Below are positions 13,387 to 25,186 of a stretch of 62,000 nucleotides of DNA, in pieces. The stretch spans positions 25,962,489 to 26,024,488 of the forward strand of contig NC_092572.1 of the NCBI RefSeq assembly GCF_037975245.1. The letters are read 5' to 3'. The notes beneath the pieces were generated by a model. The model saw only the letters and a program-made list of their open reading frames with translations. It searched no databases and was not told the origin of the DNA. The position numbers and the translations under genes were made by a program. The stretch is from Apostichopus japonicus. Taxonomy: Eukaryota; Echinodermata; Holothuroidea; Aspidochirotida; Stichopodidae. Numbering within the stretch: the stretch's first letter is position 1; the number at the start of each line of letters is the position of its first letter.

Positions 13387-14688
13387 CTATTTTTCACAAA
13401 TAAAAGGAAACTCGTGACAACAAGGGTTGTCATACCAGGCACCACGCCGGAGGTTCCCCGTCCAATGTAAGAACATCACCGCGCAGTCTTCGTTGTGGAG
13501 ATTGTTGGGTTCCCAAGAGTCCCAGTTCGTGTACTCCGGTGGTGTCCGCATGTCATCGGTAACCCAGACTCCTTCAGAGGACAAAATATAAATAAAATTA
13601 AATAGTAACGGTTGCAGTTGCTAAGTCTTATTATGTCTTATGTACAGCATATTGTTAGGTAGCTTAATGTTGTTAATCCGATGAAACTTACCACATGAAA
13701 TAACGATTCCCTTTACATGCAACTTCCCATTAGACTTTGTCAAGTACAGCCAATAAGTATAATACATAACTCACCAGAACCAGGTTTCCCTTTAAACGTT
13801 TGCATTGTCACAAGATCCTTTCGTTAACGTTATCATTATCATAGATATTTACTGTATAGAATCTTGATCATACATGTTGAACTTGAAGCTTATAGCATCA
13901 AACCCATCTACTTCGAGGAGAAGTGGAAAGTACATATATCAGCATATTTCACGTTACCGTTATGATGTTGAATAAAGTCTGACTTTGCAATGATGCATTG
14001 TCTTGATAAAACAACAAAGCACCACCAAAACAATTTCAATATAGGTCTATGATCTGGTTACCTTCATCAGCTTGATCCGTGATTCCAAGCCAAACAAATT
14101 CCGCATCAATACTTTCCATGGTCGTCCAAATAAATTCATTCTCGTAGCTACTATTAACTTGAAGCAGATGTCCCCCAATCCTTTCGCACGCCCGGCTGGC
14201 AGCTGACCAAATTTGTTCGTTTTCCATGAAACAATAATAATTGTCACTGTAGTAACTAGTCCAGCCGTCTTTACAGTCTGGGAATAAATCAAGTTAAAGA
14301 AGAAAGTATTCGATTTTTAGAATAAAATGGGGGAAGAAATTGTCCCTCAAAAGTTGAATTTGCTTAGCAAAATTGCTAAAAAGTGTCAACATCTTTTACG
14401 TTTTAAACTTTAAGCCACCATATCCCTCGTATCAGTAATATATCGTCAATTTTTTTCCGTTTTTTCCCCTTTCTTTTGGGTGAAATTTGAGGATCTTATG
14501 TTAAAATGCATCTGGCAATAGTTGAGTGGGTGATGTCATCAGGGGTCAATCGATATGAACAAAATAAGGATTTGTTTGTCTTTTATAATTTCATTGGAGA
14601 GAAAGCAAAAGTTGTGAAGAATACACAAAACACGTACGTGTCATTGTTGGGACAGACTGTGGAACAGTGTGAGTAGATAAAACCGTAT
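13387..14688 (-). CDS. C-type lectin domain cassette 2 (EPN type), 5' end not found
   Basis: Exons 14688-14638 (linker, phase 1 to 1, 51 nt), 14277-14062 and 13571-13387; the model ends in TAG. The last two exons form a full CTLD. It starts DCKDGWTSYY, contains CERIGGHLLQV and WLGITDQADEG, and has EPN in SWEPNNLHNEDC. It continues with WYDNP and ends CCHEFPFICEK. EPN is the motif of mannose-type Ca-dependent binding in this family. The usual WND is replaced by WYDN, so calcium and sugar binding are likely but not certain. No signal-peptide exon is visible upstream to 16.2 kb. It may be a separate gene with a missed first exon, or a C-terminal cassette spliced to an upstream gene; every entry here is phase 1. 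The linker exon is called from splice sites and frame only and is the weakest part. Confidence 0.75.
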
Positions 14689-14699
14689 CTGCCAAAAAG

Positions 14700-16225
14700 A
14701 AAGTAGAAGAAGAACAACTTTAAAAAGATAAAATATATCGATATTTCTTGCAGGGCAGTCAACTGTCTATATGTCAAGCATTTACCTAGATGAAAAGTTG
14801 TTTTCTCTCTTTAAGTTTAAATTTAATAAAATGATATGATCAGACGTTTCCCATCTGTTACTGGAAATAACGTATACTATATATATACTCTTAATTTGAA
14901 AGAGTCGGTATTCGTACTAGTTGGGTGTGTCTATACTGGGATCACGTTTCCGATGCGTGATTTCAGAGTTCCTATCAGGAAGAGATTGTTAGCACAAGTC
15001 AGGTCTATAACATATAGAGTGGAAGCAGCTCGACTTCGGAAGAGATCAATTGACAATGAAGTCACTCTTCGACTGATAGCATTGATCTTTACTATACTCT
15101 AAGAAATGCTCAGCCTAGACAGTTCTCAAGACTGAGTGATTTTTTTTTTACATATTTCTAATTAATATTTGAAACATAATTCCGCCTTTCAATCAAATGA
15201 ATTCACTCTTTCTTTTACTACATGAAGTATTGGTCTGTATATTTGTCCGTTCATTAGAACGTATCGTATGCTACTAATATTTTTGATCAACCACAACACC
15301 ACATGAAAATGTTGCATCATTCGATATCGACGAATATTTTATATCTAATAAAAGCTGAAATTGGATTGCATGGAATCTTTGACTGGTATACGTTGATCTT
15401 TGTGGTCAGATGCTAACATAGTTAATTTTCAAACAGTGCAGGGAACTTAGTCTGTGACATTGTTCAGGATATGATGAGATTTAAGTCAATCAAATTGAAG
15501 TGTTCTCATTTGATAAATTTGATGAAAAACTATATAACTGCCTGAATATTATTGAGTATTATATTAAATACTGCAAGAAAACTTATCGTGGACAATATCA
15601 AAGAATGAAACTCTTACTCCCACTTTGCGGGAAGTAAGAGTTATAATGCCATAATGTAAACCCATTTACCTCTATGACATTTAATTTTAGTTGATTATTA
15701 ACGTCACATTACGTAATGATAACGCCAGTAGTTCATATTTAAGGAGTGAAATTAAGATACAACGTATAAATATGTATAAAGCGATTATCTATTGATGATT
15801 CGCTATAATCGGGTTTGACATTAGCACCGAAACGGTTAACTTTCCATTGCTTTTGTTACAAATGTGGCAGATGCCATTGTTTTGTTTACACTGACAGTAA
15901 CTATATATAATTAGCAGTAAATAAGGGGTTAATCAACGTTCTAGCGTGCGTTACTCACAGAATAAATGCACGATCGGGGATAATGCAAGCGATGCACGAG
16001 GGCGGAGCCCGAGTGCATCCAGCGATAGCATTAACACTACCATTTGTGTGGGGGAAAAATCATAAAACAAAACATTTTTGGTTACATATAACCAAAGATT
16101 TATTAAAGTGATGCCCCGTAATTTTACCGTGCGTTACTCACAGGATTAACCACGGTCAGCTGACCTGAATGGACCAATAGGATTTGGGAATCTTTACTAA
16201 GTATGAATGAACATACAATAATAGT
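14700..16225. other. Non-coding stretch between the two lectin cassettes
   Basis: No supported exon. A hairpin of about 14-bp arms lies at 15609-15642 (CTCTTACTCCC paired with GGGAAGTAAGAG). A compact repeat-like element lies at 15945-16165 and is listed separately. Confidence 0.5.
15945..16165. repeat. MITE-like segment bounded by GTGCGTTACTCACAG direct repeats
   Basis: GTGCGTTACTCACAG occurs near 15946 and again near 16129. Between them lies a GC-rich imperfect palindrome (GATGCACGAGGGC, then GCCCGAGTGCATC). Just beyond the second copy is a perfect 12-bp palindrome, GGTCAGCTGACC. This looks like a small non-autonomous repeat, but the family is not recognised. Confidence 0.45.
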
Positions 16226-18424
16226 CTATAGTAAAATATATAACAGCGGTGGTCTTTTTGGCAACTGACCAATATCGGCTTTGCAAACTGCACCATTCAA
16301 TGACGAGCGGCAGGAAACGTCGTTCCATTTCCCTTCGTGGTAATAGTATATCTCAACGCAGTCCTCGTGTTTTCCACCGTCGGGCATGCCGGGATACCAA
16401 TTAGTGTAGTTAATCTATAAAACAAAAAATACGACAAATATGTAAGCCGTCATTATCATAATTATATCAATTCATTAACTTTATAGTTCATAATTAGAAT
16501 CAAACGAAGATCCTGCAGCGCGGTAAATCGAAACGTCAGTTTCTCAAACGTTCGTTTTTCACCAGCTTTTTTTTTAAAGGTTGACTCATGTTTAAATTGT
16601 TGTCCCAAGCTCTTTATTTCTCTCTTTATCTCTCTTTGAATTATTGAATACCGTCATCCCCAAGGCAATAACGTTTTTTAGCTTGTCTTTAATATTGAAA
16701 AGACAAAAACAGAGACGTTTTAATCAGGCGGAGGGTATAGCGTTTGGAGGAGGGATTTTCCAACTCAAACGTTTAAACTAGTCTATCTGAGCTTCAAAAC
16801 TGTTAGACTGCAGTATCGACTTAAGTGTAGCCTTGGTTGTACCCCCATGGCAAAAATTTTCCTTCATAACCCTTCATTTGATGTAATTATAAATTCAAAA
16901 TGGCTGCCGTCTTGTTCGACTTATCTAAAGAAGGTTTGGTAAGCAAGACGACCAACATATAACAGTTGCCTTATTAGCTGATTATTTCCAAATGTTCATA
17001 TATTTCACTTATTTTTGTCATGGTTTTTTTTTGTGTTCACTAATTAGAAATGAGAAATATGTACATGTCTTAACACAGGTATCGCTTTGAATGCATTTTA
17101 TCACCATGTTACTTTTTTTTTTAAATTTGAGTGAGTGAGACCTGATCCATTTGAGACTGAACTGGAAATTGGTCAACGCCGGAAAACAAAATATTTACCG
17201 CAGTTGAGTCTGTGTTCTGCCAGCCATCGTAACCATCCTTGTCGATGTATAACCTCATTCCAATATAGTAAGATTGTACGTCGGAAGTTAGTAAAGCTGG
17301 AATCAGAATTGAAAACATCTATATATATATATAGTGGAGGACGTAGGAAAGTTGAAGTGTTCTATGTAATATATATATATTGTTTATATATAATATATAT
17401 AATGTTTATGTGTATAATATATAATGTTTATATGCAATATATATATATTGTTTTTTCTTTTCTTTTCTTTTCTTTCTTCATGGAGTCTTCCACACTGTTA
17501 AGCTTTAAAGCTTTATGGAAGACTTCCCTCCACTTTGTACTTTTGTGGCAAACAAATAAATAAATAAATGTAATAAAAGAAAATGGATAGCACTCGGTAT
17601 TTAGGAACAGCTTAATAATTACAAGTTGTCTTAATTTACCTACATGTATTGTTCTCTTGGAGATAATTATTTTCTAGTTGGATTTTAATGATATCTCTGA
17701 GTTCCTATTAGCTTGATCAAAAATGATACTTTCTCCAAGAAGTAGTCCCGAAGATGGAGTTTAGACAAAATGTAAAATGAAAAAAAAATTGTATCCACCT
17801 CTCAACACAATTCCCTTTATATTTAACCTTGGATCACGTGATCAGGACGGTGTTACGTCAAGAGTTGCAACACAAGTAACACGAGAGATACTTAACATTT
17901 GACCTTAATTAGTCACTCTGTTCCACAACTGTATATTGAAGACATGGAATAACGAAAGGAACATCTATTTTGCCTCCCCCCCCCCTCTCCAAAAAAAAAA
18001 TGGAACAAATGAATCCAAAATATTTCTTGTAGATATAATTCATCATACACTTACAATAAATAAAACGCTGTTCTTTGTCGCTATGGATACTAACGAGTTG
18101 TCCTCCATGGCTTCCGCAGTATCGTTCCGCATCCAAAAACTCCCCAGCACTCGTTTTAATGAAGTAGCAAGATTGGTCGAAATAATGCCATTCATGAGGG
18201 CAAGTATTATCTGAGGATGAACAGAACCGACTATGAACAGTATGCTGATGCAATTAAGATTATAGATATTATATATAGATTATAGATATATTAATTATAG
18301 ATATACATATATATATATATATATATTAAATATATATATATAGATATATATATATATATATAGATATATATATATAAATATATATAGATATATATATATA
18401 TATATTTATTTATATATATATATT

Positions 18425-18478
<54 letters not shown>

Positions 18479-18497
18479 TATATTGAGAGAGAGAGAG

Positions 18498-18557
<60 letters not shown>

Positions 18558-18681
18558 AGTTATATATATAGATACATATATATGTATGAGTTCAATGAGT
18601 GTGCCTTACCTTCTACATCTATAAACCCATTAATATCAGTAGCATAGTTCGCATAAGTTGGTAATTCAGTTGAATCGAAAA
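16226..18681 (-). CDS. C-type lectin domain cassette 1 with phase 1 linker exon, 5' end not found
   Basis: Exons 18681-18610 (linker, 72 nt, phase 1 to 1), 18210-18055, 17296-17199 and 16414-16226; all splice sites are GT/AG and phases agree. The linker contains [17 protein letters not shown] and is homologous to the orphan mini exons between the CUB genes. The CTLD runs from [16 protein letters not shown] through [15 protein letters not shown] and YYIGMRLY to [16 protein letters not shown] and GAVCKA. MPD sits where QPD or EPN is usual, and WND is kept. A tail of about 14 residues ends ILL and TAG. There is no signal-peptide exon between 18681 and the end of gene E at 19138. The cassette is therefore plausibly the alternative 3' end of gene E, via linker-to-linker splicing that skips CUB2, or a gene whose first exon I missed. 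Confidence 0.75.
18262..18580. repeat. AT microsatellite with GA run, between linker and CTLD exon
   Basis: TA-rich tract in the intron between 18610 and 18210, broken by a short (GA)n near 18484-18497. Confidence 0.95.
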
Positions 18682-19137
18682 CTGAAGAGATAACATATTT
18701 TGGAAAATTAATCAACAAAGAAAAATAATAAACTTGAAAAGAGGAAAAACACATTTATGAAAGGAATATTATGATACGCAAACGTTTTTTTAATTCAGTT
18801 GTTAACAACTTTTCCGACTATAGGAAATCATTTCGCAAACCATTGTTATCTATATACTCATAGTTTTTTTTTGGGGGGGGGACCAAAATACATTATTAAA
18901 AATCCCCGAAAAATTACAAAAACAGAAAAAAAAAACGTCAAAAGCGTTTCCTTTGGTTCAAGATTTAGTACTGTGAATATATATCCTTGCCCTCTGGGAA
19001 GTATATGACCACACCTATGATCTTTCAAACTTGTTGCTTGGTTCACATCTTGTCACAATGGTAACTTGTTTTAAAGGCACTTGCACCGATTGGGAATATT
19101 AACTAAAGACTTGCTATCGTTCCATCATATTCCAAGA

Positions 19138-20334
19138 TCAAACAATAAAGAGTTGAAAGATAGCAATAACAATGACAATGAAGATACCAGAGTCCGGGAT
19201 GGTCGTAACGTTTGCCACAGGACCACTTCTTGAAATAACACCGTCCGAATTGATTACGAAACCGTAGATAAATCCCGTGGTTTGTATTTGTCTTGGTATC
19301 GAGTATCCGCAGACTGAACTCCATATCTCTGTGTCGTTCAAGACCTAAACAATACATAATGTGAATCATGAACTAATCAGTTCAAACTGTGTAACTTAAT
19401 ATAACTAAGATAAGATAAGGGACAATGGTAGAGGGTGTGCGTTGGTGGGTGGAAGAGGGGTAGGAGGGGGTCGGGTTGGAGTAAGTGGGTTTCTTGAATA
19501 CAGCTCTCACGTAGGAGGAGGTTCAGAACAATAACAATCTTATGGACTTATTTAAAAGACCAACCACGCCTCAGAATCATGACACAATTTCCATCTAAAG
19601 TTTCATATTGCAATTGTTTTATGAAGGCTTTTCGGCAAATTCACGGTATCTGGTCAAGCTTCTGAATATAAAATAATTTTACCACCAGAGTTTCCCTTAA
19701 ATTCATGCCCGTCCAATGATCTGTTAGCGTAACAGAAGCGTATACGCACTAAAGGCGATTGATACCAGAGAACATACGTTTTCTATATATATAGCGCCAT
19801 GTCAGGAGGCCAAGGAGGACCCGGTGCACATCTACAAAGACTGCAGAGCTACTCACCATTTTTTTTGGGGGGGGGGGGGGGTAAACTGTGCAGCCGTTTA
19901 ATGTTCTCGTTTACTTATTCTGTCAAACGAAGTTCTCATATCGAGGGCTATTTACTTATATTCAATATAATAACAATAATAACAATCAGGAACACCTCCA
20001 GTTATTTTATATTATGTTAATATGATGGGGTTTCTTCTATTTAATGGCCCTTTTTTGAGTTGATCTATGGATACTTTGTACAAAACTATTCTGCATTATA
20101 AAGAAATTACCTCTATGGAATCATATAGACAAGAACTATGATACTCCCATTCATATTCTAGTAAATCGACCATGACCACGTGACCCACAGATTTCGTCAC
20201 GTAATAGTAACAATGACTGTGTCTCTCGTAGTCTACGTAGGAAGTAGTAGGACTGATTTCTGCATCATCAGAACTGATGTAAGCAAAGCAATCTGTAAGA
20301 AAAAACATAAAATATAAATATGTTAAACTGTGTG

Positions 20335-20381
<47 letters not shown>

Positions 20382-20386
20382 ATATA

Positions 20387-20435
<49 letters not shown>

Positions 20436-20440
20436 ATATA

Positions 20441-20506
<66 letters not shown>

Positions 20507-23500
20507 AATAACGGAAAAACTGTTAAACAACTATTCTGCATTAAGAGAAAGGCTGGATCTCGAGTGAGATACAATAATTGAATTAATTAAGTGAATGGAA
20601 GTAAAACAGCCAATGTTTGGTTTCTGCAGAGCTTTCGAGCAAAACTAGCTCTTCTTCAGTGCATGATCACCGAAAGTGACAAGGAGTAGCAGGAATTGAA
20701 ACTATTTTATAGAGAAGATGTCGGCATGGCAGGGGCGGATGCAGGATTTTTGACAGGGGGGGTCTGACTGGTCCAGCCGCGCCTGATCGAAAGACTATCT
20801 AAGCGGAGCGCCACCATCGGTTGGCGCGGAGCGTACCCTAAAATTTTTGGCTTTACAACCCCCCCCCCCCCCGCGTGCACGCGTGCACACTATAGTTCAT
20901 TTGACGGAAAAGACACACCTGGCTGACTTGTAAGGATAACCGCCCTTCTGACGTCCTACATGTTTAAAATTGGCGTTTAATTTAATTATTTTTTCTCTCT
21001 CTCTTTTTTTCTCTCTCTCTTTTTTTTTCTCTTTTTTTTTGTCCAAGAGCAGGGGGGTCCGGACCCCCTGGACCCCCCCTGGATCCCCGCCTGCATGGTT
21101 GTAAAGGCAAAGCGACATACAGATTTCTGCTGAATTGAGCAGAAGTTTTAGAAATTCGGATTATTTTAATCCTCGTCGGATTATTACCGATTCCGTCGTA
21201 ATTGTAAAGGAATTGTTTTGGTTTATCTGGGACGGCAAATCGTTTCTGATGTTTAAACCGAATGGTGCCGTGGTCTTTAAGTTTAGTTCCCAGAAATTTT
21301 CTTTCGCTTTCCTAGATTTATCTGTCCAAGAATCGTTCTGGTCAATGGCAATAACACGCAAATTCTCAATTGAATGATTTTGGAGATTGAAGTGATTTGC
21401 AACAGGTTGGTAGATCTTTTTTGTTTTGATCGCCGATCTATGTTGTGTCATTCTCATTCTGAAAGTGTTTTTTGACTCTCCAATGTATTGTAAGTTACAA
21501 ATATTGCAGTAGATGAGGTAAATGACATTTTTGGATAGGCAGTTAATTTTGTGCCGAATTTGGAACGTGCGTTTGGTTTGGTTGCTCTGAAAGGCCCCGG
21601 TCGAATCGACAAGTAAGCACGTTTTGCAATTTTGTGTACAGGGCGATGATCCTGTAGTTTCTGTTTTGCTTTCCCCTAATGGGGTGTCATCCCGGAAGGA
21701 TGCCCGAACTAAGATATCCCGTAGGTTGCTGGGTCTTTTAAAAACGATGACAGGTAATTCTGGGAAAACTGATTTCAGGCGTTCGGTGCCTTGAAGTAGG
21801 TGAAAATTCTTCTGAATGATATTGGCCAGTGGTGGGAGACCAGGGTGGTATTCAGTAACCAATGGTGCCCTTTTGGAACTGGTTTGACGAGTTTTGTACG
21901 TCAATGTTTCGGTACGGGGTTTGCTTTTAGCCTTTTTGATGGCATTTTCAATAGTACCCCGAAAATACTGTCTGTTTAGGAGGTGTTGTGACAGTTCTTT
22001 AGTGCGTGAATCAAAATCGACTTCAGAGGAGCAAATGCGTCGAATGCGCAACGCTTGACTGTATGGAATATGTTTGGTACAGTGACGTGGATGGCAACTG
22101 CTTGGTAAGAGGTAGTTGTGCTTGTTCGTGGATTTATTGAACAAGTCTGTTTTGAGTGAACCATTTTGCAGGGTCACAGTGGTGTCCAGGAAGTGAACGC
22201 CATGTCCAGAAAAATCAGCAGTGAATTTGATAGTGTGATGAAACGAGTTTATGTCATCAATGAAGAGTTTTAGATTTGCCTCACCATGGGTCCATATCAT
22301 AAAGATATCGTCAATGTAACGTAACTACGTGTGTGGTTTCAAGTTTTGTCGAGATAGAAATTCTTTCTCGAGGTTTCCCATAAAGATGTTGGCAAAAGAC
22401 GGTGCCATTTTGGTGCCCATTGCGGTGCCATGAATTTGGAGGTAGTGTTTGTTGCCAAATACCAGATTATTGTTGTCAAGATGAGTTGCATTAATTTGGC
22501 CAATTCTTTCTTCGTGGGGGTTTTGTCACGTTTCGGTTTGAATGCTTTTGTGCAGGCCGAAATGCCCTCTTCGTTAGGGATATTTGTGTATAACGAAGAC
22601 ACATCCAAGGTGACTAGCAGAGTTGATAAGGGAAGATTTTTTATTTCCCCAATTTTCCGGATGAAATCCGTTGTGTCCTGCACATAGGACGGTAGGGCCG
22701 AAACAAGAGGTTGGATGAGGAGATCCACGAATTTGGACATTTTTTCAGTCGCTGTACCATTACCCGATATTATGGGCCTCCCGGGATTGCCTTCTTTGTG
22801 AATTTTAGGCAGAAAATAAAAGCGACCAGGTTTTGGGTAGTTTTCCAGGAGGTTTTGGCCTAACTTGCGGTCAATGGAACCGTTAGAGACTGTCTTTTGG
22901 ATGACTCTTTTCACGTTTTGTGTGATTTCTTGAGTAGGATCAGAATCTAGGAGTTTGTAGTGTTGAGGGTTGCCGAGTAGTCTGTTGGCTTCCTCTCTGT
23001 AGAATTGTTTGCCCATAGCGACAATTGCAGAACCCTTGTCGGCTGGCTTCATGACAATGTCATCGCGCTTCCGGAATTCATGAATGGCCTGTCTCTCAGT
23101 TTTGTTGAGATTGTCGCGGAAGTCTGGGGCGGAGGTCTGTGTTTTAACATCCTCTTCAATGGCCGAAATAAATGATTCAAGAGGCGCACAATGGGCCTTG
23201 GGTGGATTCCACGAGTTTTTTGGCTTAAAATTGGAATGCAAGTCGTTGGTTTGTGGCGTGGTGTTATTGCCATTTTCGTCGGCAAAAAATTCACGGAGAC
23301 GTAAGCGTCGATAGAACAAATTTAGGTCAAGAGAAAGTTTCTGAGCGTTAACTTGCCGTGGTTTAGGGCAAAAATTTAGACATTTGGAGAGTAGGTTTGT
23401 TTCTCCTGCCGAGAGTTGGCAATCAATGGTAACAACTGCACTTTTGGTGGTGTTGCATGCGGTCGGTATCTCTTTCCGACGGAATCTGCGAGACCTGGTT

Positions 23501-23543
23501 CTTTTTGAGGTTTTAAGTTGAGTTTAACCAGATGAGTTATAGA

Positions 23544-23593
<50 letters not shown>

Positions 23594-23673
23594 TATATAT
23601 ATAAATATGTATATATATGTATTTATATATATAAATATATATGTATATATATATATATAAAGATGTTTATATA

Positions 23674-23718
<45 letters not shown>

Positions 23719-25093
23719 ATACTAGATGAGACTAGTGGGACACTAGTAGTTGTTACTCGGAGTTTCACGCGTTATAGCGATCTTCAGACAACTTCGGACA
23801 TAGAGCACTCTGCGCCAAGATAGACGCCAACCTACACTATATATATATATATATATATACTTATAATTGAAATCGTAATGAGTTGGAAAATCAAGAACAG
23901 TGAAAAAACTTCCAGCCTCCACGCCTCCCACTTGATATGCGGACACCCTAACCATTAGGCAATGGACGCTGATTGTATGCTAAGAGGTTCGAAACCGGTG
24001 AGGAAGGTCGTCGTTCCAGTGTAGGCGTTATGTCACCTGTATCGAACAATACTAGTTTTGTTTCGGTGACATATTTTGCTTTACCCTAAAGATCAAACAT
24101 GATGCTAACCAACTCGAAATCATTTGTGATTCCTAAAGCCGGATCTCGAAAGACCACCGTACGAACTTTATCCACGCACTATACGTAATAATTATAATAT
24201 GTAAAAAAACAATTACTAGCGTAGCCTAAATATAACCTACCTGGTAAATTTGTAACCAAATTTCCATATTCATCATATATCCCTGTTCAAAAGAAAAAAA
24301 AAAGACCGAGAGTGTGTAAACTTCCATAAAGCTACTTTTCCAGACGAAGTAGAGACCTAGCAATATTAAAACGCTGGTTGTATGTGCACATATTACATTG
24401 AATTGTAAACAAAAACAAAGACCCAAACTGTTACAAACCGAAGCCAAATTCAATTTGAAATAGCAAGTTGGTAGTAAGTGCTGTATAGCCTGCATTATCT
24501 ATCATATATTGTTTGAATCTATACAGCACACAGGTGATTGGCCTAAATCAGCTTGTTATATACTTGTTTTGTATATGCTCGTCTTCTACTTTTGAGAACT
24601 GTGGTTTTATCTATAATATACGTATTTGGACGTTGTTGAATCTTAACCACTTAATGAGCGGATCCATGATATCAAAAAAAGGAGGAGTTTGGACCAGCTG
24701 TCGTTGAAGTCAACTCTGTGTATACCATCATCACCACACACCCGATGTATCATCATCACCGCACACCCGGTGTATCCTCATCACCATACACCCAGTGTAT
24801 CATCATAATCACCATACACCCAGTGTATCATCATAATCACCATAAACCCGATGCATCATCATCACCACACACCCGGTGTATCATCATCACCATACACCCA
24901 GTGTATCATCATCACTATACACCCGATGTATCATCATCACTGACACCGATGCATCATCATCACCATACACCCGGTGTATCATCATCATCACCATACACCC
25001 GGTGTATCATCATCAGCATTATATATACCCAGCATATCATCATCATACATCACACACATATATCCAGACTAACATAAACCTGGAATATATGTT

Positions 25094-25186
<93 letters not shown>

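Larger units (their letters stand above)
20620..23540 (-). mobile_element. EN+ Penelope-like retroelement, degenerate, in gene E intron
   Basis: Coding from about 23460 down to 21161. It has the N-terminal region typical of the family ([11 protein letters not shown]), an RT core ([83 protein letters not shown]), a CTQNCKTC zinc-linker and a C-terminal GIY-YIG nuclease ([20 protein letters not shown]). Coding is broken by a frameshift near 22480 and an in-frame TAG at 22325-22327 just before the YIDD motif, so this copy is not autonomous. The 3' region holds a nested MITE (20730-21093) and a hammerhead-like core at 20629-20667. It runs in the same orientation as its host gene. The exact element ends were not determined. 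Confidence 0.9.

Noticed and set aside
16226-18681. Lectin cassette 1 as a complete secreted lectin gene on its own
   Set aside because: No in-frame ATG with a signal peptide could be found between it and gene E; kept as a 5'-incomplete model.
18560-18754. ATG at 18754 as a signal-peptide start read straight into the lectin linker exon
   Set aside because: It would need retention of the pyrimidine tract and acceptor of exon 18681-18610, and the predicted leader lacks a good hydrophobic core.
20320-20581. Open frames of alternating Tyr-Ile on both strands
   Set aside because: Direct translation of (TA)n microsatellites, as also at 1291, 10020, 23650 and 25100; no splice sites or composition typical of protein.
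21161-23460. Treating the reverse-transcriptase frames as host genes
   Set aside because: RT plus GIY-YIG order is the signature of EN+ Penelope-like elements, and the reading frame is broken twice.
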